A stretch of DNA of 29,764 bases from Alphaproteobacteria bacterium UBA6149 (lineage in GTDB: Bacteria; Pseudomonadota; Alphaproteobacteria; Rickettsiales; UBA998): assembly GCA_002423155.1 (NCBI GenBank), contig DIUV01000016.1:374-30137 (forward strand). Reading direction: 5' to 3'. Below the pieces are notes generated by a model. It saw nothing but the letters and a program-made list of their open reading frames with translations. It made no database searches and was not told the origin of the DNA. The position numbers and the translations under genes are program-made. Shown one piece after another: positions 7,361 to 16,323 of this stretch. Each line of letters starts with the position of its first letter. Positions within the stretch are counted from its first letter, which is position 1.

Positions 7361-8824
7361 ATGACTAACTCCATCCCTAATTTTTACGACCCGGTTAATT
7401 TTGAAGAAGTTTGCGAACATTTTGCAGGAATTATCCGCGAATATTTAAACAAAGCCGTACGCGGCGAGGAAATCCCTGTAATAACTCGCAAATCACCCGC
7501 CCAAATGCTCGAAGAATGGAACGAGCAGATTCCCAAAGAAGGCGTAGGATTTACCAAAGGAATTGAGCTGGTTAAACGGGTGATTGACGACTCCATCCAT
7601 ATTCACCATCCGCGTTATATGGGGCATCAGGTCTGCGGACCATTACCTCTGACTATTTTATGCGACATGATTATGTCGATGTTAAATAATAGCTCGGTAG
7701 TGTTTGAAATGGGGCAAGTTGCCACCACTTTAGAGCTACGCTTAACCCAATGGGTGTGCGATTTAATTGGTTATCCCAGCGATGCGGGCGGAATTATCAC
7801 CAGTGGCGGTTCGGTGGGTAATTTAACCGCCTTACTAGCTGCACGGCAAGTAATGTGTGGCGGCAATGTCTGGCAGGATGGTTATTTAGAAACCGCCCGT
7901 CGCCCAGCGATTTTAGTATCCAAACAAGCGCATTATTGCGTAAAGCGTGCGGTACAAATCATGGGGTTAGGTGCCGATGGCGCAGTAACTGTGGATGTGG
8001 ATGCTGAATATCGTATGGATATGGACGCATTAAAAGAAGCGTACCGCAAAACCACCGAAAGTGGTCGCAAAGTAATTGCCGTAGTTGCCAGTGGATGCAC
8101 TACCGCCACAGGAACTTTTGACCCGATTAATGATATTGCCGATTTTTGTGAATATCACAAATTATGGCTACATGTGGACGGCGCACACGGAGCAGCCGCC
8201 CTACTCTCACCTAAATACCGTGACTTGTTAAAAGGCATTGAACGCGCCGATTCAGTAGTCTGGGATTTGCATAAAATGTTACTGATGCCCTCCCTGCTTA
8301 CCGCCGTATGTTTCCGCAAAAAAGCGCATTCTTATAGCACTTTTGCGCAAGAAGCTTCCTATTTATTCACCGCCGCTCCCGAAGAAGAATGGTTTAACAT
8401 TGCCCATCGCACTTTAGAATGCACCAAACCAATGCTCGCCTTAAAAGCTTATATTTCGCTCATGAGCTATGGAAGCGCTGTGTTTGGTGATTATATTACT
8501 AATTGCTTTGATTTAGCGCATATTTTTGCTGATATATTAGAAAAGGCGGATGATTTTGTAATTGCAGTACGCCCCGATTGTAATATTGTCTGCTTCCGTT
8601 ATGAGCCCGCCAACTGCCCAGCAGAAAAAATTGACCAATTACAGCGCGACATTCGCCAACAAATATTGGATGAGGGAAATTTTTACATCGTACAAACCGT
8701 GCTGCACGAAAAACAATATTTACGAGTTACACTAATTAACCCCCTAACTAAAGAAGCAGATTTATTGTTGTTGTTGGAAAATATTCGCAAAATTGGTGGG
8801 AATAAATTAGCTGGGATTGGTTAA
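7361..8824 (+). CDS. PLP-dependent group II decarboxylase
   Basis: A pyridoxal-phosphate enzyme of the family that includes aromatic-amino-acid, glutamate and 2,4-diaminobutyrate decarboxylases; it releases CO2 from an amino acid in the cytoplasm. Of 487 residues from the ATG at 7361, visible landmarks are HHPRYMGHQ (about 82), ITSGGSVGNLTAL (149), the cofactor aspartate in LHVDGAHGAA (D273) and the Schiff-base lysine in WDLHKML (K305). The substrate cannot be read from the sequence. An in-frame TTG at 7304 would extend the protein through the upstream palindrome and is rejected. The gene ends 3 bases before a convergent gene. Confidence 0.88.
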   Translation: MTNSIPNFYDPVNFEEVCEHFAGIIREYLNKAVRGEEIPVITRKSPAQMLEEWNEQIPKEGVGFTKGIELVKRVIDDSIHIHHPRYMGHQVCGPLPLTILCDMIMSMLNNSSVVFEMGQVATTLELRLTQWVCDLIGYPSDAGGIITSGGSVGNLTALLAARQVMCGGNVWQDGYLETARRPAILVSKQAHYCVKRAVQIMGLGADGAVTVDVDAEYRMDMDALKEAYRKTTESGRKVIAVVASGCTTATGTFDPINDIADFCEYHKLWLHVDGAHGAAALLSPKYRDLLKGIERADSVVWDLHKMLLMPSLLTAVCFRKKAHSYSTFAQEASYLFTAAPEEEWFNIAHRTLECTKPMLALKAYISLMSYGSAVFGDYITNCFDLAHIFADILEKADDFVIAVRPDCNIVCFRYEPANCPAEKIDQLQRDIRQQILDEGNFYIVQTVLHEKQYLRVTLINPLTKEADLLLLLENIRKIGGNKLAGIG

Positions 8825-8827
8825 GAA

Positions 8828-9505
8828 TCATCCGTGCTGATACATTTTATTCGCCATAAGCAGGGTAACAGGCAAGGCAAATAATTCGGGAATGGTCCAG
8901 TTTACCAAGACACTGGCATAATCATCCGCAGATTTTTTGTCTTGCCCCAAATTTGTTTGCAAGAACGAAGAAAGACCTGCCTGCATATGCTCAGATTGCT
9001 TCAATAATACCGTGTTGGTGGCGATAAAAGTCAGCAAATGTACGGTTTTGGTGGCAACAAAAGTGGGCATATGCTTAGCTTGGCGCTCCCAAGCCGTACC
9101 GCTAACTTTTGGCAACCCCATTATTTTATGCTCAAAACAAGAAACCGCAGCCGACTGAACCGCTGATTCTACTGCTTCTATACTCGCAAACCGCACTAAG
9201 GCAGTGGCAAATTTATTGGATTTTTCAGCGTCACCCAACGCTCTTCGTTCAATTTGCCCAGCACGCCCTTCTAAGGAGGGCCATTTGTCCGCCAGTTTTT
9301 CAAACATCGCCAAATGTGGTGCAACCAGATTTTTATCTACCGCATCAATAATTTTATGCTTAACATCAGGGAAAAAATGTTCCGCTGATAAAACCGAACC
9401 AATAGCAACACTAGATTCAACCAAAGCTCCGCCAGCTCGCGAAAAAGCCAGCTTAGAAAGACGATCTCCATCCCAAAACTTTGTTTTATCCAAATTATGC
9501 TCCAA
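8828..9505 (-). CDS. Unrecognised 225-residue protein
   Basis: No family is recognised. The reading frame opens with TTG at 9505 (TTG GAG CAT AAT). An in-frame TAG lies two codons upstream and the next ATG is at residue 67, so a non-ATG start is likely. The protein is mostly helical by composition. It has an Ala/Ser-rich segment near 25-40, a hydrophobic stretch TVHLLTFIATNTVLL around 153-167 and another near the C-terminus (IPELFALPVTLLMANKMY). These could be membrane-associated helices. It is convergent with the decarboxylase (3-base gap) and divergent from the HTH gene at 9672. Confidence 0.7.
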   Translation of the reverse strand: MEHNLDKTKFWDGDRLSKLAFSRAGGALVESSVAIGSVLSAEHFFPDVKHKIIDAVDKNLVAPHLAMFEKLADKWPSLEGRAGQIERRALGDAEKSNKFATALVRFASIEAVESAVQSAAVSCFEHKIMGLPKVSGTAWERQAKHMPTFVATKTVHLLTFIATNTVLLKQSEHMQAGLSSFLQTNLGQDKKSADDYASVLVNWTIPELFALPVTLLMANKMYQHG

Positions 9506-9671
9506 TTGCTAAATTCTCTAAAACTGCTAACATCACAAGATTAGCAAAATAAGCCGCTTATGTAGTGTGACAATTTAGTGAAGATTTGCGCAATTTATAG
9601 TTGCAAAAGAAAACATTTTGTTGCATTTTGGTACAACCGCAAAAAAATAATTAATAATTAGGAAGCAAACT

Positions 9672-10100
9672 ATGTTAAATCCCGTTGACACCCATGTCGG
9701 CAAGCGCCTGCGAATGCGTCGCACTATATTAGGAATGAGCCAAGAAGCTTTAGGCAATGTTATTGGTGTAACTTTCCAACAAATTCAAAAATATGAACGC
9801 GGCGCCAACCGCATTGGCGCAGGCAGATTGTTTGACTTCTCACAATCTTTAAATGTTCCCGTATCTTATTTCTTTGAAGATTTAAACGATAACAATAAAA
9901 TACCTGGCGAAGGCGAAAATAATTACCACTTAGCTGATTCTTCTGTACAAGAATTTGAACATGAGCGCTTAAGCAGCCGCGAAACCCTAGAGATGATGCG
10001 CTCTTATTATCGCATCAACGACCCTCAAATTCGCAAACGTATCGTAGATTTAATCCGCGCATTGGCAGATCCTGCGGCAGATGCGCAAATAGAAGAATAA
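9672..10100 (+). CDS. Xre/SinR-type helix-turn-helix regulator
   Basis: A 142-residue cytoplasmic DNA-binding protein of the conserved alphaproteobacterial Xre type. The helix-turn-helix covers about residues 10-62 (VGKRLRMRRTILGMSQEALG, then VTFQQIQKYERGANRI). After the typical VPVSYFFEDL segment comes an acidic linker and a C-terminal helix pair (MRSYYRINDPQIRKRIVDLIRALA). AGGA lies 8 bases before the ATG. Close homologues are core genes in Alphaproteobacteria, and I cannot assign a specific target. The intergenic region at 9506-9671 is shared with the divergent gene at 8828-9505. Confidence 0.9.
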   Translation: MLNPVDTHVGKRLRMRRTILGMSQEALGNVIGVTFQQIQKYERGANRIGAGRLFDFSQSLNVPVSYFFEDLNDNNKIPGEGENNYHLADSSVQEFEHERLSSRETLEMMRSYYRINDPQIRKRIVDLIRALADPAADAQIEE

Positions 10101-10250
10101 TAAACTTTACTATAAAAAACATTTAATATAAAAACTCGGATGTTAACTGACAAATTTTGTCTATACTGCGTTTAACGTAGTTTTTTATTCGCAAATAAAA
10201 GTTAGCAAACTATCAATTATAATTTCACCCCCGCAAGGGAGGAGCACTTT

Positions 10251-10376
10251 ATGTGTAAAAAAGAAAATGATGAGGACTACGTCATTGATGACGAGGACGG
10301 ACAATCTGCATTGGCATCTGGTTTTTTAACTGGCAATACTGATAGTGAAAGTCCTTACGATAACGACAATCACTAA
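10251..10376 (+). CDS. Small acidic protein, 41 residues
   Basis: This short frame starts at ATG 10251 after a very strong ribosome binding site (GGGAGGAG, 6 bases before the start) and ends with TAA at 10374-10376. The product begins MCKKENDEDYVIDDEDGQ and ends DSESPYDNDNH. It is strongly acidic, hydrophilic and has a single Cys at position 2. A clear terminator follows 10 bases later, so this is a complete single-gene unit. Upstream, TATACT (about 10161) could be a -10 box, next to a near-palindrome GACAAATTTTGTC. I recognise no family; acidic small proteins of this kind can act as adaptors or inhibitors, but nothing here shows that. Confidence 0.7.
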   Translation: MCKKENDEDYVIDDEDGQSALASGFLTGNTDSESPYDNDNH

Positions 10377-10386
10377 TCAACGAGAG

Positions 10387-10427
10387 TAGGCGGAGCATTG
10401 AATCAATCAAGCTTCGCCTATTTTTTT
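10387..10427 (+). terminator. Intrinsic terminator after the small acidic protein
   Basis: A 10-bp stem, TAGGCGGAGC (10387-10396) with GCTTCGCCTA (10411-10420, one G-T pair), has a 14-base loop and is followed by seven T (10421-10427). The next 196 bases to the histidine kinase start hold no other gene and are AT-rich. Confidence 0.85.
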
Positions 10428-10623
10428 ACTTATGCCCTAGATTAATTATTTTGACGTACGCGCAATATTACCAAAAAAAATGACTAACTTGCAACACTAA
10501 CATATTTTATGTTTATTTTTCGTTAACAAGCAAAATATAGTGTGGAATATAATCAAAACCTCCCCTACAAATAAGGTCTGACTTCCCTTGTTTGGGGTTA
10601 ATCATTTAAAGAGGCAGGTAAAA

Positions 10624-11952
10624 ATGTGGCCTTTGTTCTTATGGGCAGAAAATTATGCAAACGCTGTGGACAGCTGGTGCTCCCCTTCTTCATCTTCAAA
10701 AACAGCTATTAATAATGGCGCGAATACTGCACCTGCAACCAAACCAAAAACCGAAATTGACCATTTCGCCACAGCCATAGACTGTCTGAACACCCATTCC
10801 AACCAAACCTTATGCTTTGCAGATTCTCAAGGAAATGTGCATTGGTGTATGCAAAATTGGCAGGAAGTTATAGGGATTGAGCATGATGCTTGCCTGAATG
10901 ATTTATTTCTTGAACGCCTGCACCAACAATATCGCCCCGCTTTTTTAGAAAAAATCCTCGCTGTATCCGCAGGTAAACACCCGAAAGGAGCTCGCGTACG
11001 CCTACAAATTGGCACGCGTAAAGATGATTTAACTTGGTTTGAATGCTTTATAGTTTCACGCCCCCAAACCGAGGGGGAGGTAGCCATATTGCTACAAAAT
11101 ATAGACCGCGAGGTAAAAGCCGAACGCGCATTAAAAACCGCCCATATTGAATCCGAGCTTACGGTACGCGGAAGATATGAGTTTTTAAGCCACATGAGCC
11201 ATGAGTTACGCACGCCCTTAAATGCGATTTTAGGGTTCTCAGAAATGATGGAACACGGGGTTTATGGACCAGTAGAACAAGATATTTACCGCGATTATTT
11301 GGTTAATATCCGCGAAAGTGGGCATCTTTTGCTCAATCGTATTAGCGATATGATTGAGATTGTCGGCATTGAAGTCGGCGATCATTCTTTGCAAGAAACA
11401 GAAATAATGCCCTGGGAATTGTTAGAATCCGCCAAAAAACTCCATCATTACGAGGCGTTTTGCCGGAATGTAACAGTAATTACCAATGATTTTTGCCCAC
11501 GGGTGACGCTGCAAGCAGACCGCGCGAAATTAATTCGTGCCATTGGCAACCTCATTTCCAACGCCATTCGTTTTAGCCGTGCTGACGGACAAATAGAAGT
11601 AAGCGCAGAAACTGGCGTAAATGGAGAAATATTTATTCGCGTGTTAGATGAAGGTGAAGGCATAAATAGCTCACATCTAAAAATGATTCATAACAGCCTA
11701 AAGCAACGCAATAATTTATTTTCTACCGCATCAGAAGCAGTGGGAGTTGGCTTAGGATTAGCCGTTGCTAAAGAGTTTATTTGCCTTCATGATGGCGATT
11801 TGCATTTAGAAAGCACCAAAGGCAAAGGCACGTTAGCCAGCATAATTTTACCCAAAGAACGCGTATTCAATAAATCCCTCGCTAAACATAAAAATACCGC
11901 TGATAAAAACAATGCTCACATACGAAAAGCTTCGCCAAGCTGCAAAGTGTAG
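10624..11952 (+). CDS. Soluble PAS-domain sensor histidine kinase (PleC/PdhS-like)
   Basis: A 442-residue hybrid-less histidine kinase with no membrane segment. A PAS-type sensor region covers about residues 50-160 (TLCFADSQGNVHWCMQNWQE). The HisKA dimerisation helix carries the phospho-acceptor H193 in FLSHMSHELRTPLNAILGF. The HATPase domain has the N box NLISNAIRFS (N313), G1 DEGEGI (342-347) and G2 GVGLGLAVAK (374). The extended HELRTPLNAILGFSEMM-x-GVYGP signature is typical of the alphaproteobacterial PleC/DivJ/PdhS group that controls CtrA through DivK. Assignment to that pathway is inference. ATG 10624 is chosen because AGGCAGG lies just upstream; an in-frame TTG at 10588 is less likely. 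No response regulator is adjacent. Confidence 0.92.
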   Translation: MWPLFLWAENYANAVDSWCSPSSSSKTAINNGANTAPATKPKTEIDHFATAIDCLNTHSNQTLCFADSQGNVHWCMQNWQEVIGIEHDACLNDLFLERLHQQYRPAFLEKILAVSAGKHPKGARVRLQIGTRKDDLTWFECFIVSRPQTEGEVAILLQNIDREVKAERALKTAHIESELTVRGRYEFLSHMSHELRTPLNAILGFSEMMEHGVYGPVEQDIYRDYLVNIRESGHLLLNRISDMIEIVGIEVGDHSLQETEIMPWELLESAKKLHHYEAFCRNVTVITNDFCPRVTLQADRAKLIRAIGNLISNAIRFSRADGQIEVSAETGVNGEIFIRVLDEGEGINSSHLKMIHNSLKQRNNLFSTASEAVGVGLGLAVAKEFICLHDGDLHLESTKGKGTLASIILPKERVFNKSLAKHKNTADKNNAHIRKASPSCKV

Positions 11953-12009
11953 TAGTGTGTTTTATCAACAGCTTGCTATAAGAACACTATAAATTTTAAG
12001 GTTTAAACC

Positions 12010-13452
12010 ATGACCACCTCTAAAGCCCCTGCTCTATCTAAACCAGACAAAAAAACCTCTTTCTTAGAAATTGAGCCTTTTTTTTGTGAAAATGCACGCG
12101 CGCAAAAAACCAAATTAATATTATTAAACAAAGATGTTTGGAATAAATTTTCCAAAACATTGAATAATAGCGAGAAAACTTGGTTAAAAAGCAATAATTT
12201 TGCGGCACAAACAGATAAATTCTGCATAATTCCCGATGAAAAAGGCAATGTTTCGGCAATTTTAGTGGGAGTAGATGCCCAGTTAAATTTATGGTCAATC
12301 GCTGCGCTACCATCTAAGCTGCCTGAAGGAAATTATGTAATTTCTGACGAATTCCTGCCCGAAAAAGCCGATATTTTTAAACTGGCAATGGGCTGGGGTT
12401 TAGCTTGCTATCGCTATAGTGAATATAAAAAACCGCCGCAAGTGCGGGCTCGTCTGGTTTTGCCCGCAGATATTGATAAAAATTCCCTCTATAATTTTAT
12501 CAAAGCCAGTTTTTCTGCTCGGGACTTAATTAATGGACCAGCAAATTTAGTAACCCCGCTTTATTTGGGTGATGCCGCAAAAAAACTCAGCAAAGAATTT
12601 GGCGGCAAATGCAGCATTATCAGTGGCGATGATTTGCTTAGCAAAAACTACCCTGCCATTCATGCGGTCGGACGCGCTAGTAGCAACCCACCTTGTTTAG
12701 TAGATTTAGTCTGGGGCAATCCCAAACACCCCAAAGTTACCTTAGTGGGCAAGGGAATCAGCTTTGATTCTGGTGGGTTAGACATAAAAACCGCTGATGG
12801 TATGCGCCTAATGAAAAAAGATATGGGCGGCTCGGCGGTAGTTTTAAGCATTGCGCGGCTGGTCATGGCACATAAATTAAAAATTCGCTTACGCGTGTTG
12901 ATTGCCGCCGCAGAAAACAGCATCTCCAGCAATGCCTTCCGCCCCTTAGATGTTATCGACACTCGCAAAGGTCTAAAGGTAGAAATTGGCAATACCGATG
13001 CGGAAGGACGTATTGTTTTATCCGATGCTTTACATGAAGCCAGCTTAGAAAACCCTGATTTAGTAATTGATTGCGCAACTTTAACCGGTGCAGCTCGCAT
13101 TGCATTAGGTGCCGATATGCCCGCATTTTTTACAGATAATGACCAATTAGCCGGGGAAATATCCACTCTAAGCATGCAAGAACAAGAACCTATCTGGCGC
13201 CTGCCCTTGCATAAACCTTATGCGGATGAATTAAAAAGCGAGATTGCCGATATTTTTAGCGCCCCCTCCAGCTCTTATGCTGGAGCCATCACCGCGGCAT
13301 TATTTTTAAAGAAATTTGCTGAAAATATAGACAATTGGGTACATATAGATATGATGGCGTGGAATCAAAAATCACGTCCAGGACGCCCAAGCGGAGGGGA
13401 AGCCATGGCATTGCGCACCATTTTCCGACTTTTGGAACAAAAATATAGTTAA
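12010..13452 (+). CDS. pepA: Leucyl aminopeptidase family protein (M17)
   Basis: A cytoplasmic two-metal exopeptidase that removes N-terminal residues from peptides. Of 480 residues, the C-terminal catalytic domain holds all expected ligands: K248 and D253 in GKGISFDSGG, K260, D271 in KKDMGGSA, and D330, E332 and R334 in NTDAEGRIVLSDAL. The N-terminal domain (about 1-160) is divergent, as is usual. It starts 57 bases after the histidine kinase gene and is followed after 25 bases by a MarR-type regulator on the same strand, so the three or four genes may form one transcript. The gene symbol denotes the family rather than proven orthology. Confidence 0.93.
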   Translation: MTTSKAPALSKPDKKTSFLEIEPFFCENARAQKTKLILLNKDVWNKFSKTLNNSEKTWLKSNNFAAQTDKFCIIPDEKGNVSAILVGVDAQLNLWSIAALPSKLPEGNYVISDEFLPEKADIFKLAMGWGLACYRYSEYKKPPQVRARLVLPADIDKNSLYNFIKASFSARDLINGPANLVTPLYLGDAAKKLSKEFGGKCSIISGDDLLSKNYPAIHAVGRASSNPPCLVDLVWGNPKHPKVTLVGKGISFDSGGLDIKTADGMRLMKKDMGGSAVVLSIARLVMAHKLKIRLRVLIAAAENSISSNAFRPLDVIDTRKGLKVEIGNTDAEGRIVLSDALHEASLENPDLVIDCATLTGAARIALGADMPAFFTDNDQLAGEISTLSMQEQEPIWRLPLHKPYADELKSEIADIFSAPSSSYAGAITAALFLKKFAENIDNWVHIDMMAWNQKSRPGRPSGGEAMALRTIFRLLEQKYS

Positions 13453-13477
13453 AAATAATAAATCAGAAATAATAAAA

Positions 13478-13840
13478 ATGGATACCCCTTTAACAATGCT
13501 TGATGCCTTACGCTTTTGGAATAACATTTCCAGCACGGCACTACGCAATTTAGAACATGATTTTTCGCCTCGGCAAATGTGTATTTTATTGCAAATATAT
13601 CTGCAAGAAGGTCCACATAGTATCAAAAGCCTATCGGAAAAATTATATCTGCCCAAAGCCAGTGTTTGTCGGGCGGTAGATACTTTATCGCAAGCTAAAT
13701 TGGTAAAACGCCGCAAAGCCGAGGACGACAAACGCAATGTTTTTGTTCAACGCACCCTGCAAGGTTCCGTATATCTTAGTAGCTTTGCCGATATTATTTT
13801 GCAAACCGAGAAGAATTTACGTAATCTAACAAACTGTTAA
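13478..13840 (+). CDS. MarR-family winged-helix regulator
   Basis: A 120-residue DNA-binding protein. An N-terminal helix for dimerisation (LDALRFWNNISSTALRNLE) precedes the winged helix: SPRQMCILLQIYLQEGPHSIKSLSEKL, the recognition helix LPKASVCRAVDTLSQAKLV, and the wing KRRKAEDDKRNVFVQRT. A final helix runs to the C-terminus. There is no strong Shine-Dalgarno sequence before the ATG, which fits translation coupled to the aminopeptidase gene 25 bases upstream. Its ligand is unknown. Confidence 0.88.
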   Translation: MDTPLTMLDALRFWNNISSTALRNLEHDFSPRQMCILLQIYLQEGPHSIKSLSEKLYLPKASVCRAVDTLSQAKLVKRRKAEDDKRNVFVQRTLQGSVYLSSFADIILQTEKNLRNLTNC

Positions 13841-13878
13841 AGCTTTTAACCGCATAATATAACTTTTATTAGATAAAT

Positions 13879-14766
13879 ATGGCCGACCTCGAATATTATA
13901 TAACTCACGCAGATAAAAAAATTGGTCCTTACGACTTATTGTCAGTAATGCGGCAAATCCGTAATCGCAAACTAAAATCCGAAGATTTAATCAGCAATAA
14001 TTTCTTTGAAACCGGCGAACCAGCGATTAGTTTTCCACAATTGCGGGAAATATTTGTGGAATTAGAAACTCCTACCGAACCAGAAAAGCGTGAATTTACC
14101 GAATTACATCTAAGAATTCTGGCACGGGATGGGCTGGACATGTTGCAAACCACCCCCATGTTAAGCGTGCTCGCAGGTGTAGCACTCTTGATTGCCACTT
14201 TGGGAATTATATTATTTGCCCAAATATTTACGCCTATGAATGCGGCATCTGCGGCATCATTACAAGATAAAGTGATATTTGTCCTCTTAAGCGCCTGTTG
14301 GGGTGGGTTTGTCTTTTCTATTTTTGAAGTATTAATGCTGCGCAAATCGCGCGTACAATTAATCACCAGCGATTTTGTACTGGGCATATTAAAAGATTAT
14401 GGCTTGCGGATTTTTATTGCCTCTAGTTTGATAAACGCGCTGTTATTTGCCATACCTATATTGTTATTTATATATTTAAAATCTCCCATGATGCTTATGC
14501 TGATTATCTTCCCCAGCAGTTTTATGATGCTTTTATGCCTGTTTGTGCCGCAAATTATCACGGATAGAGATGTGGGAATATTTTCTGCCATCAAGACTTC
14601 CGCAAGCCTTACTTTCCGCGTAGGTATGGATAATTTTACGGTTATTTATATGTTATTATTAGTAAATTTGATTGCCGCCTGCTTTGTGCTGCCCTTATTA
14701 CTAACCCTACCTGCCACCATCATCGCCATCAATATGGTATATGATGATTATTTTAATGAATATTGA
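13879..14766 (+). CDS. Membrane protein with N-terminal GYF_2 domain
   Basis: A 295-residue protein. Residues 1-65 match a GYF_2 (DUF4339)-type domain (YYITHADKKIGPYDLLSVMR, then KLKSEDLISNNFFETGEPAIS), a small cytoplasmic protein-interaction module. About six hydrophobic segments follow: around 95-115 (VLAGVALLIATLGIILF), 131-152, 175-197, 199-222 and two between 250 and 290. The architecture resembles uncharacterised integral membrane proteins in which GYF_2 is fused to a multi-pass domain. The last 19 bases overlap the 3' end of the convergent gene on the minus strand. The function is unknown. Confidence 0.82.
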   Translation: MADLEYYITHADKKIGPYDLLSVMRQIRNRKLKSEDLISNNFFETGEPAISFPQLREIFVELETPTEPEKREFTELHLRILARDGLDMLQTTPMLSVLAGVALLIATLGIILFAQIFTPMNAASAASLQDKVIFVLLSACWGGFVFSIFEVLMLRKSRVQLITSDFVLGILKDYGLRIFIASSLINALLFAIPILLFIYLKSPMMLMLIIFPSSFMMLLCLFVPQIITDRDVGIFSAIKTSASLTFRVGMDNFTVIYMLLLVNLIAACFVLPLLLTLPATIIAINMVYDDYFNEY

Positions 14767-15263
14767 AACCTTAGACCGCCATTATCCGCCACAATCATTA
14801 GTGGAATATGTGCCTCGGATAATTTACTCCGCAGACGAGATAAATGGGTTTCCATTGTGTGAGTATCAATATTAGCTTGATAACCCCAAACTTCTGATAA
14901 CAATAATTCTCTACTTATAGGGGCATTTTTTGCCGCCAGAAACGCCAACAAATCAGTTTCTTTTTCCGTCAACGCCAAATTAATTTCCTTATAAATCAGG
15001 CTGCGAGAAGAAATATCTAAAAGCAAGTCATCGGCAATATTAATCAGATGGGTATTTTTTTGCGCTTGCAATTGGTGCAAGACCACTTGCAGTTGCCGCA
15101 ACCGCACAGGTAATTTTAGCTTGAGCATATCCCCATCCACAGCGACAAAATGTAGCTCATCACCCACTTGAGAAATGGCAATATTCAACTCACCCACAAA
15201 ATTATGAGCAATCAAATCTTCAATACTGCGCCGACATTCTTTATCTTCGATATTAATTTGCAT
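14748..15263 (-). CDS. OmpR/PhoB-type winged-helix protein lacking a receiver domain
   Basis: A 171-residue protein from the ATG at 15263, which overlaps the end of the TAXI gene by 11 bases and implies translational coupling. The C-terminal 85 residues match an OmpR-type effector domain (INLALTEKETDLLAFLAAKN, RELLLSEVWG, THTMETHLSRLRSKL, and a final wing GGLRFQYSLK). The N-terminal half is short and has no receiver-like phosphorylation aspartate pattern; instead there are beta-type segments and LKLPVRLRQLQVVLHQLQAQ. It may sense something other than phosphorylation. Its coupling to a periplasmic binding protein suggests joint regulation with that gene. Confidence 0.85.
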   Translation of the reverse strand: MQINIEDKECRRSIEDLIAHNFVGELNIAISQVGDELHFVAVDGDMLKLKLPVRLRQLQVVLHQLQAQKNTHLINIADDLLLDISSRSLIYKEINLALTEKETDLLAFLAAKNAPISRELLLSEVWGYQANIDTHTMETHLSRLRSKLSEAHIPLMIVADNGGLRFQYSLK

Positions 15264-16299
15264 GTTTTTTCTGCACAATCCCTAATAAATCCTGCTCTAA
15301 CGGATTAGTTTCTGCTGTGCTAATGCCACTCAAAGCACATTTATCTCGCTCCCACAGAGCCACTTGCCGCAATGGATCTACCTCTTTCCATTTAGGATGA
15401 CCAGAAGCTTGCAAATCCGCTAAATGCTTTTGGATAGACGCACCAATATTTTTTAACTCCGCGCATCTTTTGCTAAAATAACTGCTGTTTGATGCTGAGA
15501 AATCATAGGCAACCAAAATAGCCGTAACCGCAACCGTAGCTACGGGTTGTTTTACAAAACTATAATCTTTGGAAGATATTTCTGCCTTATTATATTCTTT
15601 TAAAACATTAGCATCATCAATCTTCACAAAATGAATATCATCCAAAAGCGCGGCATTTTTTCCTGCTTGCATCGTGCGCACTGATTCTAAATTTTTAAAT
15701 AATGATACCGGTTTTCCACCAATAAACACTGCCGCATCCACATCACCAGCGAGCACCGCCACCACTCCTTCGGGCGGCGCTATTTGCAGCATCTTCGCAG
15801 GACGAATCCCTGCCAACGCAAACAAATTCACCGAAGTTAGCATATTACCACTACCAGCTTGACCAATCGCCACCCGCTTGCCATTTAAATCCTTCAGGCT
15901 CAATATATTACCCCGCGCCAATATATGCACTTCTTCCTGATAAAAAGGAAAAACCATGCGTAATTGTTTAGCAATTGCGATAGAGTTTTGGTTGTTGGTG
16001 CGGCGAAGAATACCCAACACATCCGATTGCACAATTCCCAAACCTGCATTTTCTTTATCCGTCATCCGACGAATATTATCAATTGAGCCTTTGGACGGTT
16101 TTACAATGATTTTTTGTCCTTCTAACCCGGCAACTTTAGCAATATCATTACCAAAAGCTATATAAGTTCCCGTAGGAGCACCCGTCACCATGCCGATGCC
16201 ATCTTCTACTTTAACCGCCTCTTGTTTATAAGTTTTTGCATAAGCAACATCGCTAAACAATAATATTGCTAGTATTAATTTTACGGTTATTTTTTTCAT
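15253..16299 (-). CDS. TAXI-family (TRAP-associated) periplasmic solute-binding protein
   Basis: A 348-residue exported protein. The signal peptide MKKITVKLILAILLFSDVAYA is followed by a likely cleavage site after residue 21. The mature part has the TAXI pattern MVTGAPTGTYIAFGNDIA, TDKENAGLGIVQSDV, LNGKRVAIGQAGSGN and DVDAAVFIGGKP. Proteins of this family bind organic acids or amino acids for TRAP transporters. No TRAP permease gene lies in the window, so the transporter partner is elsewhere or the protein serves as a sensor. It is co-transcribed with the overlapping winged-helix gene. The upstream region shared with thrS carries a repeat insertion. Confidence 0.9.
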   Translation of the reverse strand: MKKITVKLILAILLFSDVAYAKTYKQEAVKVEDGIGMVTGAPTGTYIAFGNDIAKVAGLEGQKIIVKPSKGSIDNIRRMTDKENAGLGIVQSDVLGILRRTNNQNSIAIAKQLRMVFPFYQEEVHILARGNILSLKDLNGKRVAIGQAGSGNMLTSVNLFALAGIRPAKMLQIAPPEGVVAVLAGDVDAAVFIGGKPVSLFKNLESVRTMQAGKNAALLDDIHFVKIDDANVLKEYNKAEISSKDYSFVKQPVATVAVTAILVAYDFSASNSSYFSKRCAELKNIGASIQKHLADLQASGHPKWKEVDPLRQVALWERDKCALSGISTAETNPLEQDLLGIVQKKHAN

Positions 16300-16323
16300 C
16301 AGTTACAAACCTTATTTTTATTT

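Noticed and set aside
8937..9512. Three plus-strand frames opposite the 225-residue gene
   Set aside because: They overlap one another, have no ribosome binding sites and have unusual composition; the minus-strand frame is longer and more protein-like, though homology was not tested.
10588..10623. N-terminal extension of the histidine kinase from TTG 10588
   Set aside because: AGGCAGG is well placed for ATG 10624 and would lie inside the coding region of the extended form.
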